A stretch of DNA of 64,000 nucleotides from Pseudomonas aylmerensis. Lineage in GTDB: Bacteria; Pseudomonadota; Gammaproteobacteria; Pseudomonadales; Pseudomonadaceae. Each line of letters starts with the position of its first letter. Positions within the stretch are counted from its first letter, which is position 1. Below, one piece after another: positions 8,259 through 17,105 of this stretch. Below the pieces are notes generated by a model that did not search any database, was not told the DNA's origin, and worked only from the letters and a program-made list of their open reading frames with translations. The stretch covers positions 1 to 64,000 of the forward strand of contig NZ_MAUE01000029.1 in the NCBI RefSeq assembly GCF_001702265.1. The letters are read 5' to 3'. The position numbers and the translations under genes are program-made.

Positions 8259-9206
8259 TCAGGTGCTGCCCGGCACGTTCGGCCACAAATCAGCCACCAG
8301 GAACAAGCGCTCGGCTTCCTCCCAATCCTCACCGACTTGCACCATGCGCACCAGTAGCTGCGCCGGCGCCATCGGCTCCAACTCCGCGAGCCAGCACTGC
8401 ATTTGTTCCGCGCTCCACACCTCATCCGCGCGGTAATGCGCGGGTGCCAGCCATGCGTGCCGGGGCAGGGGCTGCCAGCGCCCAGGCGGGGTGGTGCGGA
8501 CAAACTCCTGCCAGTCACGCTGATGCAACCAGCGCCCGCGCAAATGCTGCGGATGGGCCCCTCGAGGCGGCTCCGCCTGGCCCGGCCAGGGATAGAGCAA
8601 ATACCCCCCAAGCCACAAATGCGCGTCGAACTGCTGGATATCCAAGGCGCCCAGCGCGTCACGGCTTTCCGGCCGCGCCGAAATCGGCAGTTGATGCTGG
8701 GCCAGGTGCGCCAGCTTGCGATCCAACCGGTCATGGCAGCCCGGGCCGAGCCACTGCGCAGTGTCCTCGCCGTTGCCGTGCTGGGGGCCGAGATAGAGCT
8801 TGATCGCCAGTTCCAGGTGGTGCACGCCCTCGCGGTCGCGCAGCAGCATGTCGAGCTCGCCCAGGGTGTGCCCGGCGCGGCGGATCGGCAGGTTGGCGGC
8901 CAGCAGCTCGACGCCCGGCGCATGCTGCACGGCGAACTGCCACAGGCGTTCGTAGTAGAGGCCCAGGCGGCGCGTGCGCGACAGGCTCAGCCAGTGCTGC
9001 AAGGCGCTGCTGTCGCGGTCGAGTGTGCGTAGCCAGTGTTCAAGCCGCTCGGGCGCTTGCACCCAGTCGCTGCCGGCCAGCGGGTGGCGCTGCGGCCACG
9101 GCGTCTGCGCCAGCATCGGCGGGGCGAGCATCACCCACGCCAGGTCGCGCACCTCGGGGTGGCGCAGTTGGCGGGGCAGGTTGTGCAAATCCGGGAACAC
9201 AGTCAT
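8259..9206 (-). CDS. DUF1853 family protein
   Basis: About 315 residues. The N-terminus (LRHPEVRDLAWVMLAPP) and its length are those I associate with DUF1853, a conserved proteobacterial family of unknown function. No signal peptide or membrane segment is seen, so it should be cytoplasmic. It contains a segment resembling a nuclease-like fold (GELDMLLRD with LELAIKLYLG, in the style of E-x-D...E-x-K), which suggests but does not prove nucleic-acid processing. The start is either ATG 9206 or ATG 9218. It is divergent from nadK and convergent with the cob operon. Confidence 0.8.
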   Translation of the reverse strand: MTVFPDLHNLPRQLRHPEVRDLAWVMLAPPMLAQTPWPQRHPLAGSDWVQAPERLEHWLRTLDRDSSALQHWLSLSRTRRLGLYYERLWQFAVQHAPGVELLAANLPIRRAGHTLGELDMLLRDREGVHHLELAIKLYLGPQHGNGEDTAQWLGPGCHDRLDRKLAHLAQHQLPISARPESRDALGALDIQQFDAHLWLGGYLLYPWPGQAEPPRGAHPQHLRGRWLHQRDWQEFVRTTPPGRWQPLPRHAWLAPAHYRADEVWSAEQMQCWLAELEPMAPAQLLVRMVQVGEDWEEAERLFLVADLWPNVPGST

Positions 9207-9353
9207 GAGTCCGAGCATAGCCTTTTAACCGCCGCGCAGGTGGCTGAGAACCGTTGTCATCAAGGCTTCACGGCGACAAAGGATTTTGCCTCAGGCGGCC
9301 TTTCGCCCATAATCGTTTCTTTTTTGCCACACCCCAAATCCCGCAGGAGCCCC

Positions 9354-10244
9354 ATGGAGCAATTTCGCAATATCGGCATTATCGGTCGCCTGGGCAGTAC
9401 CCAGGTGTTGGACACCGTCCGCCGGCTGAAAAAATTCCTGCTGGAACGCCACCTGCATGTGATTCTCGAAGACACCATTGCCGAGATTCTCCCCGGCCAC
9501 GGCCTGCAGACTTCCTCCCGCAAGATGCTCGGCGAAGTGTGCGACATGGTCATCGTGGTCGGCGGCGACGGCAGCCTGCTCGGCGCCGCCCGGGCCCTGG
9601 CGCGGCATAACGTGCCGGTACTGGGGATCAACCGTGGCAGCCTGGGGTTCCTCACCGATATCCGTCCCGATGAGCTGGAAGTCGAAGTGGCCAAGGTCCT
9701 CGACGGCCATTACCTGGTGGAAAACCGCTTCCTGCTGCAAGCCGAAGTACGTCGCCACGGCGAGGCCATCGGCCAGGGCGATGCGCTCAATGATGTGGTG
9801 CTGCACCCCGGCAAATCCACGCGGATGATCGAGTTCGAGCTGTATATCGACGGCCAGTTCGTGTGCAGCCAGAAGGCCGACGGCCTGATCGTCGCCACGC
9901 CGACCGGGTCCACGGCATACGCGCTGTCGGCCGGTGGCCCGATCATGCATCCCAAGCTGGATGCCATTGTGATCGTGCCGATGTACCCCCATATGTTGTC
10001 GAGCCGGCCAATCGTGGTCGATGGCAACAGTGAGCTGAAAATCGTGGTGTCCAAAGACATGCAGATCTACCCGCAAGTCTCGTGCGACGGGCAGAACCAT
10101 TTCACCTGCGCCCCCGGTGACACCATCACCGTGAGCAAGAAGGCGCAGAAGTTGCGCTTGATCCATCCGCTGGATCACAACTACTACGAAGTGTGCCGCA
10201 CCAAGTTGGGCTGGGGCAGCCGCTTGGGGGGTGGAGGCGACTGA
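9354..10244 (+). CDS. nadK: NAD kinase
   Basis: 296 residues. It phosphorylates NAD+ to NADP+ using ATP. The diagnostic GGDG motif lies at residues 70-73 (IVVGGDGSLLGAAR), followed by INRGSLGFLTD and the TPTGSTAYALSAGGPI signature. The reading frame is open further upstream, but ATG 9354 follows GCAGGAGCCCC with good spacing and matches the family N-terminus. The stop overlaps the ATG of the next gene by one base, indicating coupled translation. Confidence 0.97.
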   Translation: MEQFRNIGIIGRLGSTQVLDTVRRLKKFLLERHLHVILEDTIAEILPGHGLQTSSRKMLGEVCDMVIVVGGDGSLLGAARALARHNVPVLGINRGSLGFLTDIRPDELEVEVAKVLDGHYLVENRFLLQAEVRRHGEAIGQGDALNDVVLHPGKSTRMIEFELYIDGQFVCSQKADGLIVATPTGSTAYALSAGGPIMHPKLDAIVIVPMYPHMLSSRPIVVDGNSELKIVVSKDMQIYPQVSCDGQNHFTCAPGDTITVSKKAQKLRLIHPLDHNYYEVCRTKLGWGSRLGGGGD

Positions 10245-11215
10245 TGCTCGATCCCGCGCGCAGCTACGACCTGATTGGTGACGTGCACGGTTGCGCCCAT
10301 ACCCTTGAGCACCTGCTCGACCGGTTGGGCTACCACAAACAAGGGGGTACCTGGCGCCACCCGTCGCGCATGGCGGTGTTCCTCGGCGATATCATCGACC
10401 GTGGCCCGCGCATTCGCGAGGCGCTGCATATCGTCCATGACATGACCGAGGCCGGTCAGGCGCTGTGCATCATGGGCAACCACGAGTTCAATGCCCTGGG
10501 CTGGACCACGCCGGCGCCGCCGGGCAGTGGCAAGCAGTTCGTGCGCGAGCACAACCCACGGCATGCGCGGTTGATCCAGGAAACCCTGGCCCAGTTCGAG
10601 CAGCACCCGGGCGACTGGCACGACTTCCTCGGCTGGTTCTACGACATGCCGCTGTTTGTCGATGCCGGGCGTTTTCGCGTGGTGCATGCGTGCTGGGATG
10701 ACGGCTTTATCCAACCGCTGCGCGCGACCTTCGCGGACGGCTGCATCGACCCGCACTTCCTGCAGGCCGCCGCCGTGCCCGGCAGTTTTGCCTGCAATGC
10801 CTTCGACCGCCTGTTGCGCGGCACCGACATGCGCCTGCCCGATGGCCTCACGCTGACCGGCGGCGATGGGCTGACGCGTTCGTTCTTTCGCACCAAGTTC
10901 TGGGAAGACGACCCGAAAACCTACGGCGACATCGTGTTCCAGCCCGACGCCTTGCCGGAGCCGGTGGCGCGCACCCCGTTGTCGTCCACGCAAAAAAATT
11001 CCCTGCTGCGCTATGGCGTCGACGAGCCCCTGCTGTTCGTCGGCCATTACTGGCGCAGCGGCAAACCGGCGCCGATCCGCCCGAACCTGGCCTGCCTGGA
11101 CTACAGCGCCGTGCTGTACGGCAAGTTGGTGGCGTACCGCCTGGACCAGGAAACCCAACTGGATCCGCGTAAATTCGTCTGGGTCGACGTTGAGCGACCT
11201 GAGGTCATTAAATGA
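10244..11215 (+). CDS. Metallophosphoesterase of the Ser/Thr phosphatase type
   Basis: 323 residues. The calcineurin-like two-metal phosphatase motifs are present in order: GDVHG (about 12-16), GDIIDRG and GNHEFN, with a later GHYW histidine motif. It is related to PrpE/ApaH-like phosphatases; the substrate is not predictable from sequence. No signal peptide, so cytoplasmic. The start ATG overlaps the nadK stop by one base, and the stop overlaps glpG as ATGA, so nadK, this gene and glpG are translationally coupled. Confidence 0.88.
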   Translation: MLDPARSYDLIGDVHGCAHTLEHLLDRLGYHKQGGTWRHPSRMAVFLGDIIDRGPRIREALHIVHDMTEAGQALCIMGNHEFNALGWTTPAPPGSGKQFVREHNPRHARLIQETLAQFEQHPGDWHDFLGWFYDMPLFVDAGRFRVVHACWDDGFIQPLRATFADGCIDPHFLQAAAVPGSFACNAFDRLLRGTDMRLPDGLTLTGGDGLTRSFFRTKFWEDDPKTYGDIVFQPDALPEPVARTPLSSTQKNSLLRYGVDEPLLFVGHYWRSGKPAPIRPNLACLDYSAVLYGKLVAYRLDQETQLDPRKFVWVDVERPEVIK

Positions 11216-12081
11216 GTACCGTGGCTGTATTGCGCCTGCCCCTGAGCGTCGACCTGGGTGGTTTCGTCAAATTGCTGCAACGCATGCAAGTGCCCCATCG
11301 CGTCAGCGAAGAGGCGGGTGAGCAAGTGTTGTGGGTTCCGGAAACCATCAGTGAAGACGTGCGCGTGTTGTACCAACGCTTTCCCGCCGGCGATCCGGAC
11401 CAGCAACTGGATATTCCCGAGCAGGCGCCGGTTTCGCGCCCCGGTTTTATCCAGCAAGTGCGTCACAGCCCGGTAACGGCGCTGGTGCTGCTGGCGAGCA
11501 TCATTGTTGGCGCGGTGACCTTGCTGGGTGAGAACCTGCAAGCCATGAGCTGGCTGACGTTCCTGCCGTTTCGGGTGATGGGCGAGTACATCCAGTTCAC
11601 CCCGTTCGCCGACATGTTGGCTTCAGGGCAGTGGTGGCGGTTGGTCACGCCGATGCTGATCCACTTCGGCATCCTGCACCTGGCCATGAATGGCATGTGG
11701 TACTGGGAGCTGGGCCGGCGCATCGAAGTGCGCCAAGGCAGCATCAACCTGCTCGGCTTGACCCTGTTGTTCAGCCTGGTCTCCAACTACGCTCAATACG
11801 CCTACGGTGGCCCCGGCCTGTTTGGCGGGTTGTCCGGCGTGTTGTATGGCTTGCTCGGGCATTGCTGGATCTTTCAATTATTGTCGCCCAACCCGGCCTA
11901 TCGCTTGCCCCGTGGGGTGCTGGTGATGATGCTGGTGTGGCTGGTGCTGTGCCTGTCGGGGCTGGTCTCGATGATCGGTTTCGGCGAAATCGCCAACGCT
12001 GCCCACGTCAGCGGCCTGGTCATCGGTTGCCTTACCGGTTTGCTCGGCGGGTTGTACAACCGTCGCAAATCCTCTCTTTGA
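11212..12081 (+). CDS. glpG: GlpG-type rhomboid intramembrane serine protease
   Basis: 289 residues. A soluble N-terminal domain (about 1-80) precedes six hydrophobic helices in the inner membrane. The catalytic serine lies in GLSG at S208 and the catalytic histidine at H265 (NAAHVSG). H151 and N160 in HFGILHLAMN match the oxyanion-side residues of the family. It cleaves transmembrane segments of membrane proteins; specific substrates are unknown. Overlaps the upstream phosphatase gene by 4 bases. Confidence 0.93.
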   Translation: MSTVAVLRLPLSVDLGGFVKLLQRMQVPHRVSEEAGEQVLWVPETISEDVRVLYQRFPAGDPDQQLDIPEQAPVSRPGFIQQVRHSPVTALVLLASIIVGAVTLLGENLQAMSWLTFLPFRVMGEYIQFTPFADMLASGQWWRLVTPMLIHFGILHLAMNGMWYWELGRRIEVRQGSINLLGLTLLFSLVSNYAQYAYGGPGLFGGLSGVLYGLLGHCWIFQLLSPNPAYRLPRGVLVMMLVWLVLCLSGLVSMIGFGEIANAAHVSGLVIGCLTGLLGGLYNRRKSSL

Positions 12082-12095
12082 TAAGGAAGAGCCTT

Positions 12096-12356
12096 ATGTC
12101 CTCTTTTGCTGAAATGATCGAAAACATCACCCCCGATATCTACGAGAGCCTCAAGCTCGCGGTGGAAATCGGCAAGTGGTCCGATGGCCGCAAGCTCACC
12201 GCCGAGCAGCGCGAGCTGTCCCTGCAGGCGGTGATCGCCTGGGAAATCCAGAACCTGCCGGAAGACCAGCGCACCGGCTACATGGGCCCGCAGGAGTGCG
12301 CGTCCAAGTCGGCACCGGTGCCGAACATCCTGTTCAAGTCGGATGCGATCCATTGA
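12096..12356 (+). CDS. YeaC-like DUF1315 small protein
   Basis: 86 residues, cytoplasmic, acidic at the N-terminus. The family is recognised from its conserved centre (KLAVEIGKWSDGRKLT, then WEIQNLPEDQRTGYM). Function unknown. The start has a clear ribosome-binding site, AAGGAAGAG, 5 bases upstream. It lies between glpG and a DUF2797 gene in a tight cluster, and its TGA stop overlaps the likely TTG start of the next gene. Confidence 0.88.
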   Translation: MSSFAEMIENITPDIYESLKLAVEIGKWSDGRKLTAEQRELSLQAVIAWEIQNLPEDQRTGYMGPQECASKSAPVPNILFKSDAIH

Positions 12357-13183
12357 TTGAAATTGGTCGCGGTGCAGTCAGCAAGATGTCGGCGCAACTC
12401 GGTGAGCCGACCGTTCAATACGCGTTTCGCCTGGGCGATGTCGAGGTGCCGGTCAACCCGCTGATCGGTACTCACGTGCGCCTGGAATACCTCGGTGCCA
12501 TCCATTGCAGCCATTGCGGCCGCAAGACCAAGACCAGCTTCAGCCAGGGGTATTGCTACCCGTGCATGACCAAGCTGGCCCAGTGTGACCTGTGCATCAT
12601 GAGCCCCGAGCGTTGCCATTACGACGCCGGCACCTGCCGCGATCCGGGCTGGGGCGAGCAGTTCTGCATGACCGACCACGTGGTGTACCTGGCCAACTCG
12701 TCGGGGATCAAGGTCGGCATCACTCGCGCCACCCAATTGCCCACCCGCTGGCTGGACCAGGGCGCGAGCCAGGCGCTGCCGATCATGCGCGTTGCCACTC
12801 GCCAGCAGTCCGGCTTTGTCGAGGACCTGTTCCGCAGCCAAGTGGCCGACAAAACCAACTGGCGAGCGCTGCTCAAAGGCGATGCGCAATCGGTGGACCT
12901 CAAGCACGTGCGCGATGAGCTGTTCGCGGCCTGCGCCGAAGGCCTGGTGACGTTGCAGGAACGCTTTGGCCTACAGGCCATCCAAACGATTGCCGACATC
13001 GAGCCGATCGAAATCCGCTACCCGGTCGAGCAGTATCCGACCAAGATTGTCAGCTTCAACCTGGACAAGAACCCGATTGCCGAAGGCACGCTGCTGGGGA
13101 TCAAGGGCCAATACCTGATCTTCGACACCGGCGTTATCAATATTCGTAAGTACACGGCCTACCAGCTCGCCGTGCATCAGTAG
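12353..13183 (+). CDS. DUF2797 family protein
   Basis: 276 residues if translation begins at TTG 12353 (reading M-IEIGRGAVSKM), which overlaps the previous stop as TTGA; 265 residues from ATG 12386. I favour the TTG because the extra residues look conserved in relatives and the overlap suggests coupling. Near the N-terminus are Cys pairs typical of zinc sites: HCSHCGRKTKT, then CYPCMTKLAQCDLC. A GIY-YIG-nuclease-like segment may follow (VYLANSSGIKVGITR). Function is unestablished. Cytoplasmic. Confidence 0.85.
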   Translation: MIEIGRGAVSKMSAQLGEPTVQYAFRLGDVEVPVNPLIGTHVRLEYLGAIHCSHCGRKTKTSFSQGYCYPCMTKLAQCDLCIMSPERCHYDAGTCRDPGWGEQFCMTDHVVYLANSSGIKVGITRATQLPTRWLDQGASQALPIMRVATRQQSGFVEDLFRSQVADKTNWRALLKGDAQSVDLKHVRDELFAACAEGLVTLQERFGLQAIQTIADIEPIEIRYPVEQYPTKIVSFNLDKNPIAEGTLLGIKGQYLIFDTGVINIRKYTAYQLAVHQ

Positions 13184-13196
13184 AAGGATGCCATCC

Positions 13197-15854
13197 ATGC
13201 GCACCGAACAACCGAAGATGATTTACCTGAAGGACTATCAGGCGCCGGACTACCTGATCGAAGAGACGCACCTGACCTTCGAGTTGTTCGAGGACCACAG
13301 CCTGGTCCACGCGCAGCTGGTGATGCGCCGCAACCCTGCGCGTGGCGCCGGCTTGCCGCCGCTGGTGCTCGATGGCCAGCAACTGGAGTTGCTGACCGTC
13401 AACCTCGGCGACCAGGAACTGACGGCCGCTGATTACCAACTGACCGACAGCCACCTCACGCTGCACCCGACCCGCGAAACCTTCACGGTCGATACCAGCG
13501 TGCGCATCCACCCGGAAACCAACACCGCGCTGGAAGGCCTGTACAAATCCGGCAGCATGTTCTGCACCCAGTGTGAGGCCGAAGGCTTCCGCAAGATCAC
13601 CTACTACCTCGACCGCCCGGACGTGATGAGCACCTTCACCACCACGGTGATCGCCGAGCAACATCGCTATCCGATCCTGCTGTCCAACGGCAACCCGATT
13701 GCCAGCGGCCCTGGTGAGGACGGTCGTCACTGGGCGACCTGGGAGGATCCGTTCAAGAAGCCGGCGTACCTGTTCGCCCTGGTGGCCGGCGACCTGTGGT
13801 GCGTCGAAGACAGCTTCACCACCATGACCCAGCGTGAAGTGGCGCTGCGCATCTATGTCGAGCCGGAAAATATCGACAAGTGCCAGCACGCCATGACCAG
13901 CCTGAAAAAATCCATGCGCTGGGACGAAGAAACCTACGGCCGTGAGTACGACCTCGATATCTTCATGATCGTCGCCGTGAACGATTTCAACATGGGGGCC
14001 ATGGAGAACAAGGGCCTCAACATCTTCAACTCCAGTGCCGTGCTGGCCCGCGCCGAAACCGCCACCGACGCCGCGCACCAGCGGGTCGAGGCGATCGTCG
14101 CCCACGAATACTTCCACAACTGGTCGGGCAACCGCGTGACCTGCCGCGACTGGTTCCAGCTGTCGCTCAAGGAAGGCTTCACCGTGTTCCGTGACTCGGG
14201 TTTCTCGGCCGACATGAACTCGGCCACGGTCAAGCGCATCCAGGACGTGGCGTACCTGCGGACCCACCAGTTCGCCGAAGACGCCGGCCCGATGGCCCAC
14301 GCGGTACGCCCGGACAGTTTTATCGAGATCTCCAACTTCTACACCCTGACCGTGTACGAAAAGGGCTCGGAAGTGGTCGGCATGATCCACACCTTGCTCG
14401 GCGCCGAAGGCTTCCGCAAAGGCAGCGACCTCTATTTCGAACGCCATGACGGCCAGGCCGTGACCTGCGACGACTTCATCAAGGCCATGGAAGACGCCAA
14501 CGGCGCCGACCTCAGCCAGTTCAAGCGCTGGTACAGCCAGGCAGGCACGCCACGCCTGGCGGTGAGCGAGTCCTACGACGCCGCGGCCAAGACCTACAGC
14601 CTGACGTTCCGCCAGAGCTGCCCGCAAACCCCGGACAAGGTCGAGAAGCTGCCGTTTGTGATTCCGGTGGAGCTGGGCCTGCTGGACGCCAAGGGCGCCG
14701 GTATCGCCTTGCGCCTGGCCGGTGAAACGACGGCTGGCGCCACCTCCCGCGTGATCTCGGTTACCGAAGCCGAGCAGACGTTCACCTTCGTCGATATCGC
14801 CGAACAGCCGTTGCCTTCGCTGTTGCGTGGCTTCTCGGCGCCGGTGAAGCTGAGCTTCCCGTACAACCGCGACCAGCTGATGTTCCTGATGCAGCACGAC
14901 AGCGACGGCTTCAACCGCTGGGATGCCGGCCAGCAACTGTCGGTGCAGGTGCTGCAGGAACTGATCGGCCAGCATCAGGCGGGCCAGCCGCTGAAGCTGG
15001 ACCAGCGCCTGATCGACGCGCTGCGCACCGTCTTGAGCGATGAATCCCTGGACCAGGCCATGGTCGCCGAGATGCTCTCGCTGCCGAGCGAGGCCTACCT
15101 GACGGAAATCAGCGAGGTGGCGGATGTCGATGCGATCCACGCCGCGCGCGAATTTGCCCGCAAGCAACTGGCCGACCATCTGTTCGAAGGGTTGTGGCTG
15201 CGTTACCAGGCCAATCGCGAGCTGTCCAAGCAGACGCCGTATGTCGCGGCCGCCGAGCACTTCGCCCGTCGTGCCTTGCAGAACATCGCGCTGTCGTACC
15301 TGATGCTCAGCGGCAAGCCAGAAGTCCTGGCGGCGACGCTGGATCAGTTCGACACCAGCGACAACATGACCGAACGCCTCACCGCACTGGCAGTGCTGGT
15401 GAATTCGCCGTTCGAAGCGGAAAAAGCCCAGGCGCTGGCGGTGTTCGCGGAGAACTTCAAGGACAACCCATTGGTCATGGACCAGTGGTTCAGCGTACAG
15501 GCCGGCAGCACGTTGCCGGGCGGGCTGGCACGGGTCAAGGCGTTGATGGAGCACCCGGCGTTCAACCTCAAGAACCCGAACAAAGTGCGCGCGCTGATCG
15601 GCGCTTTTGCCGGGCAGAACCTGATCAACTTCCACGCGGCGGACGGTTCGGGTTATCGCTTCCTGGCGGACCTGGTTATCCAACTGAACGGCTTCAACCC
15701 ACAAATCGCTTCGCGCCAGCTGGCGCCACTGACGCGCTGGCGTAAATACGACAGCGCGCGCCAGGCGCTGATGAAGGCGGAGCTGGAGCGCATTCGTGGC
15801 TCGGGTGAGTTGTCGAGTGATGTGTTCGAGGTGGTCAGCAAGAGCCTTGCCTGA
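13197..15854 (+). CDS. pepN: Aminopeptidase N (M1 family)
   Basis: 885 residues, the expected size. This zinc aminopeptidase removes N-terminal residues from peptides in the cytoplasm. The substrate-binding GAMEN motif is at 267-271 and the zinc site HEYFH(N) at 303-307, with the third ligand E326 in LSLKE. ATG 13197 is chosen over ATG 13188 because AGAAGG at 13182-13187 has proper spacing only to the later one. An intrinsic terminator follows 12 bases after the stop. Confidence 0.97.
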   Translation: MRTEQPKMIYLKDYQAPDYLIEETHLTFELFEDHSLVHAQLVMRRNPARGAGLPPLVLDGQQLELLTVNLGDQELTAADYQLTDSHLTLHPTRETFTVDTSVRIHPETNTALEGLYKSGSMFCTQCEAEGFRKITYYLDRPDVMSTFTTTVIAEQHRYPILLSNGNPIASGPGEDGRHWATWEDPFKKPAYLFALVAGDLWCVEDSFTTMTQREVALRIYVEPENIDKCQHAMTSLKKSMRWDEETYGREYDLDIFMIVAVNDFNMGAMENKGLNIFNSSAVLARAETATDAAHQRVEAIVAHEYFHNWSGNRVTCRDWFQLSLKEGFTVFRDSGFSADMNSATVKRIQDVAYLRTHQFAEDAGPMAHAVRPDSFIEISNFYTLTVYEKGSEVVGMIHTLLGAEGFRKGSDLYFERHDGQAVTCDDFIKAMEDANGADLSQFKRWYSQAGTPRLAVSESYDAAAKTYSLTFRQSCPQTPDKVEKLPFVIPVELGLLDAKGAGIALRLAGETTAGATSRVISVTEAEQTFTFVDIAEQPLPSLLRGFSAPVKLSFPYNRDQLMFLMQHDSDGFNRWDAGQQLSVQVLQELIGQHQAGQPLKLDQRLIDALRTVLSDESLDQAMVAEMLSLPSEAYLTEISEVADVDAIHAAREFARKQLADHLFEGLWLRYQANRELSKQTPYVAAAEHFARRALQNIALSYLMLSGKPEVLAATLDQFDTSDNMTERLTALAVLVNSPFEAEKAQALAVFAENFKDNPLVMDQWFSVQAGSTLPGGLARVKALMEHPAFNLKNPNKVRALIGAFAGQNLINFHAADGSGYRFLADLVIQLNGFNPQIASRQLAPLTRWRKYDSARQALMKAELERIRGSGELSSDVFEVVSKSLA

Positions 15855-15865
15855 GTCGCCTGAAT

Positions 15866-15896
15866 AAAAAACGGCCTGTATAGGCCGTTTTTTTTT
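15866..15896. terminator. Bidirectional intrinsic terminator
   Basis: AACGGCCTGTATAGGCCGTT forms a short GC stem with A-tract before and T-tract after, so it works on both strands. It lies between pepN (plus) and the convergent aldo/keto reductase (minus). Confidence 0.92.
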
Positions 15897-15899
15897 GCT

Positions 15900-16946
15900 T
15901 CAAATTACCGGTGGTCGAGGTGTGTCCGCGCCGATATCGACAGGGAAACGCTCGGCAATGATGCCGTGCGGCACGCCCAGCGGAATGGCGCTGGCGGTGT
16001 CCAGGCGGGTGACCTGTTCGGCCGACAGGTGCACGCTCAATGCACCCAGGGTGGCGTCCAGTTGTGCGCGCGTGCGCGAGCCGAGGATCGGGATCAATGC
16101 CGTGGTCGAGCGTCGCGCCTTTTCGCGCAGCCAGGCGATGGCGACGTGGGTCGGCGTGGCGTCGAGTTCAGCGGCGACGGCCAGCAGGGTGTCGAGCACG
16201 GCGGTTTCGCGCGCGCTTTTTTCTGCGTGGACCAGAATCCCCATTTTGCTGGCGCGGGTGTCGCCTTGGCTTTCTCGGTACTTGCCGGTCAGGAAGCCGC
16301 CGCCCAACGGCGACCACAATGTGGCACCCAGGCCCAGCGCCTCGGCCATTGGCAGCAGCTCGCGGTCAGCGGAGCGCTCGACCAGGCTGTATTCCACCTG
16401 GATGCCGATGATCGGTGCAAAGTTGCGCACTTCAGCCAGCAGGTCGGCGCGGGCAATGCGCCAGGCCGGGAAGTTGGACAGGCCGGCATAGTGGATCTTG
16501 CCGGCGCGCACCAGGTCGTCGAAGCCGCGCAGGATCTCTTCCATGGGCGTGACGTTGTCGCTCATGTGCGCCCAGAGCAGGTCGATGTGGTCGGTGTTCA
16601 AGCGCTTGAGGCTTTCTTCGACCGCGCGCACCAGGTTCTTGCGGTTGTTGCCGAGCCTGATCGTGCCCTCATCGGACGGTTGGGTGCGCAGGGTGTACTT
16701 GGTGGACACCACCAGGTTGTCGCGCTCGCTGGCGATGAATTCCCCCAGCAGCTTTTCGGCTTGGCCGAACTGGTAGCCGTTGGCGGTATCGAGGAAGTTG
16801 CCACCGGCTTCAAGGTAGCCATCGAAGATCGCCTTGGCTTCATCGCGCTCGGCGCCATGGCCCCAGCCCGTACCGAAATTACCGGTGCCCAGGGCCAGTT
16901 CAGATACCTGCAGACCGCTACGGCGGCCAAAGACTTTATTGCGCAT
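15900..16946 (-). CDS. Aldo/keto reductase
   Basis: 348 residues. NAD(P)H-dependent TIM-barrel oxidoreductase. The catalytic tetrad is visible: D and Y in FLDTANGYQFG, K in VSTKYTL and H in LLWAHMSD. The C-terminal cofactor-binding segment reads IPILGSRTRAQLDATLGAL. The substrate is not predictable. It is transcribed away from a WYL-type regulator gene, with a 20-base palindrome just upstream of its start, which suggests that regulator or another dimeric repressor controls it. Confidence 0.92.
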   Translation of the reverse strand: MRNKVFGRRSGLQVSELALGTGNFGTGWGHGAERDEAKAIFDGYLEAGGNFLDTANGYQFGQAEKLLGEFIASERDNLVVSTKYTLRTQPSDEGTIRLGNNRKNLVRAVEESLKRLNTDHIDLLWAHMSDNVTPMEEILRGFDDLVRAGKIHYAGLSNFPAWRIARADLLAEVRNFAPIIGIQVEYSLVERSADRELLPMAEALGLGATLWSPLGGGFLTGKYRESQGDTRASKMGILVHAEKSARETAVLDTLLAVAAELDATPTHVAIAWLREKARRSTTALIPILGSRTRAQLDATLGALSVHLSAEQVTRLDTASAIPLGVPHGIIAERFPVDIGADTPRPPVI

Positions 16947-16975
16947 ACAAGGACTCCAGAGGCAGTGATGTGTCT

Positions 16976-16995
16976 TACATGTTTGGAAACATGTA
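16976..16995. promoter_or_regulatory. Palindromic operator candidate between AKR and regulator genes
   Basis: TACATGTTT and AAACATGTA, perfect 9-base arms separated by GG, lie 30 bases upstream of the aldo/keto reductase start. The following AT-rich stretch (TATTTAATATGATC) could hold promoter elements. A perfect palindrome in a divergent promoter region fits a dimeric regulator's binding site. Which protein binds is inferred, not shown. Confidence 0.6.
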
Positions 16996-17105
16996 TTTAA
17001 TATGATCGCGATAATTTATACGGTCAAGAGGCTTTTTACTGCTGACATTTCCTGACAGGGGGCTCTGGTAAGCTGCGGCACTTTTGTTTGTTCGGTGGGA
17101 TCAAC

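Noticed and set aside
7703..8803. 366-residue plus-strand frame through the 102-base repeats into the DUF1853 gene
   Set aside because: It joins a shadow of chlD, an in-phase tandem repeat and antisense of DUF1853; no domain is formed.
13137..15704. 855-residue minus-strand frame across pepN
   Set aside because: Antisense shadow of pepN with a shadow-like composition and no ribosome-binding site or domain.
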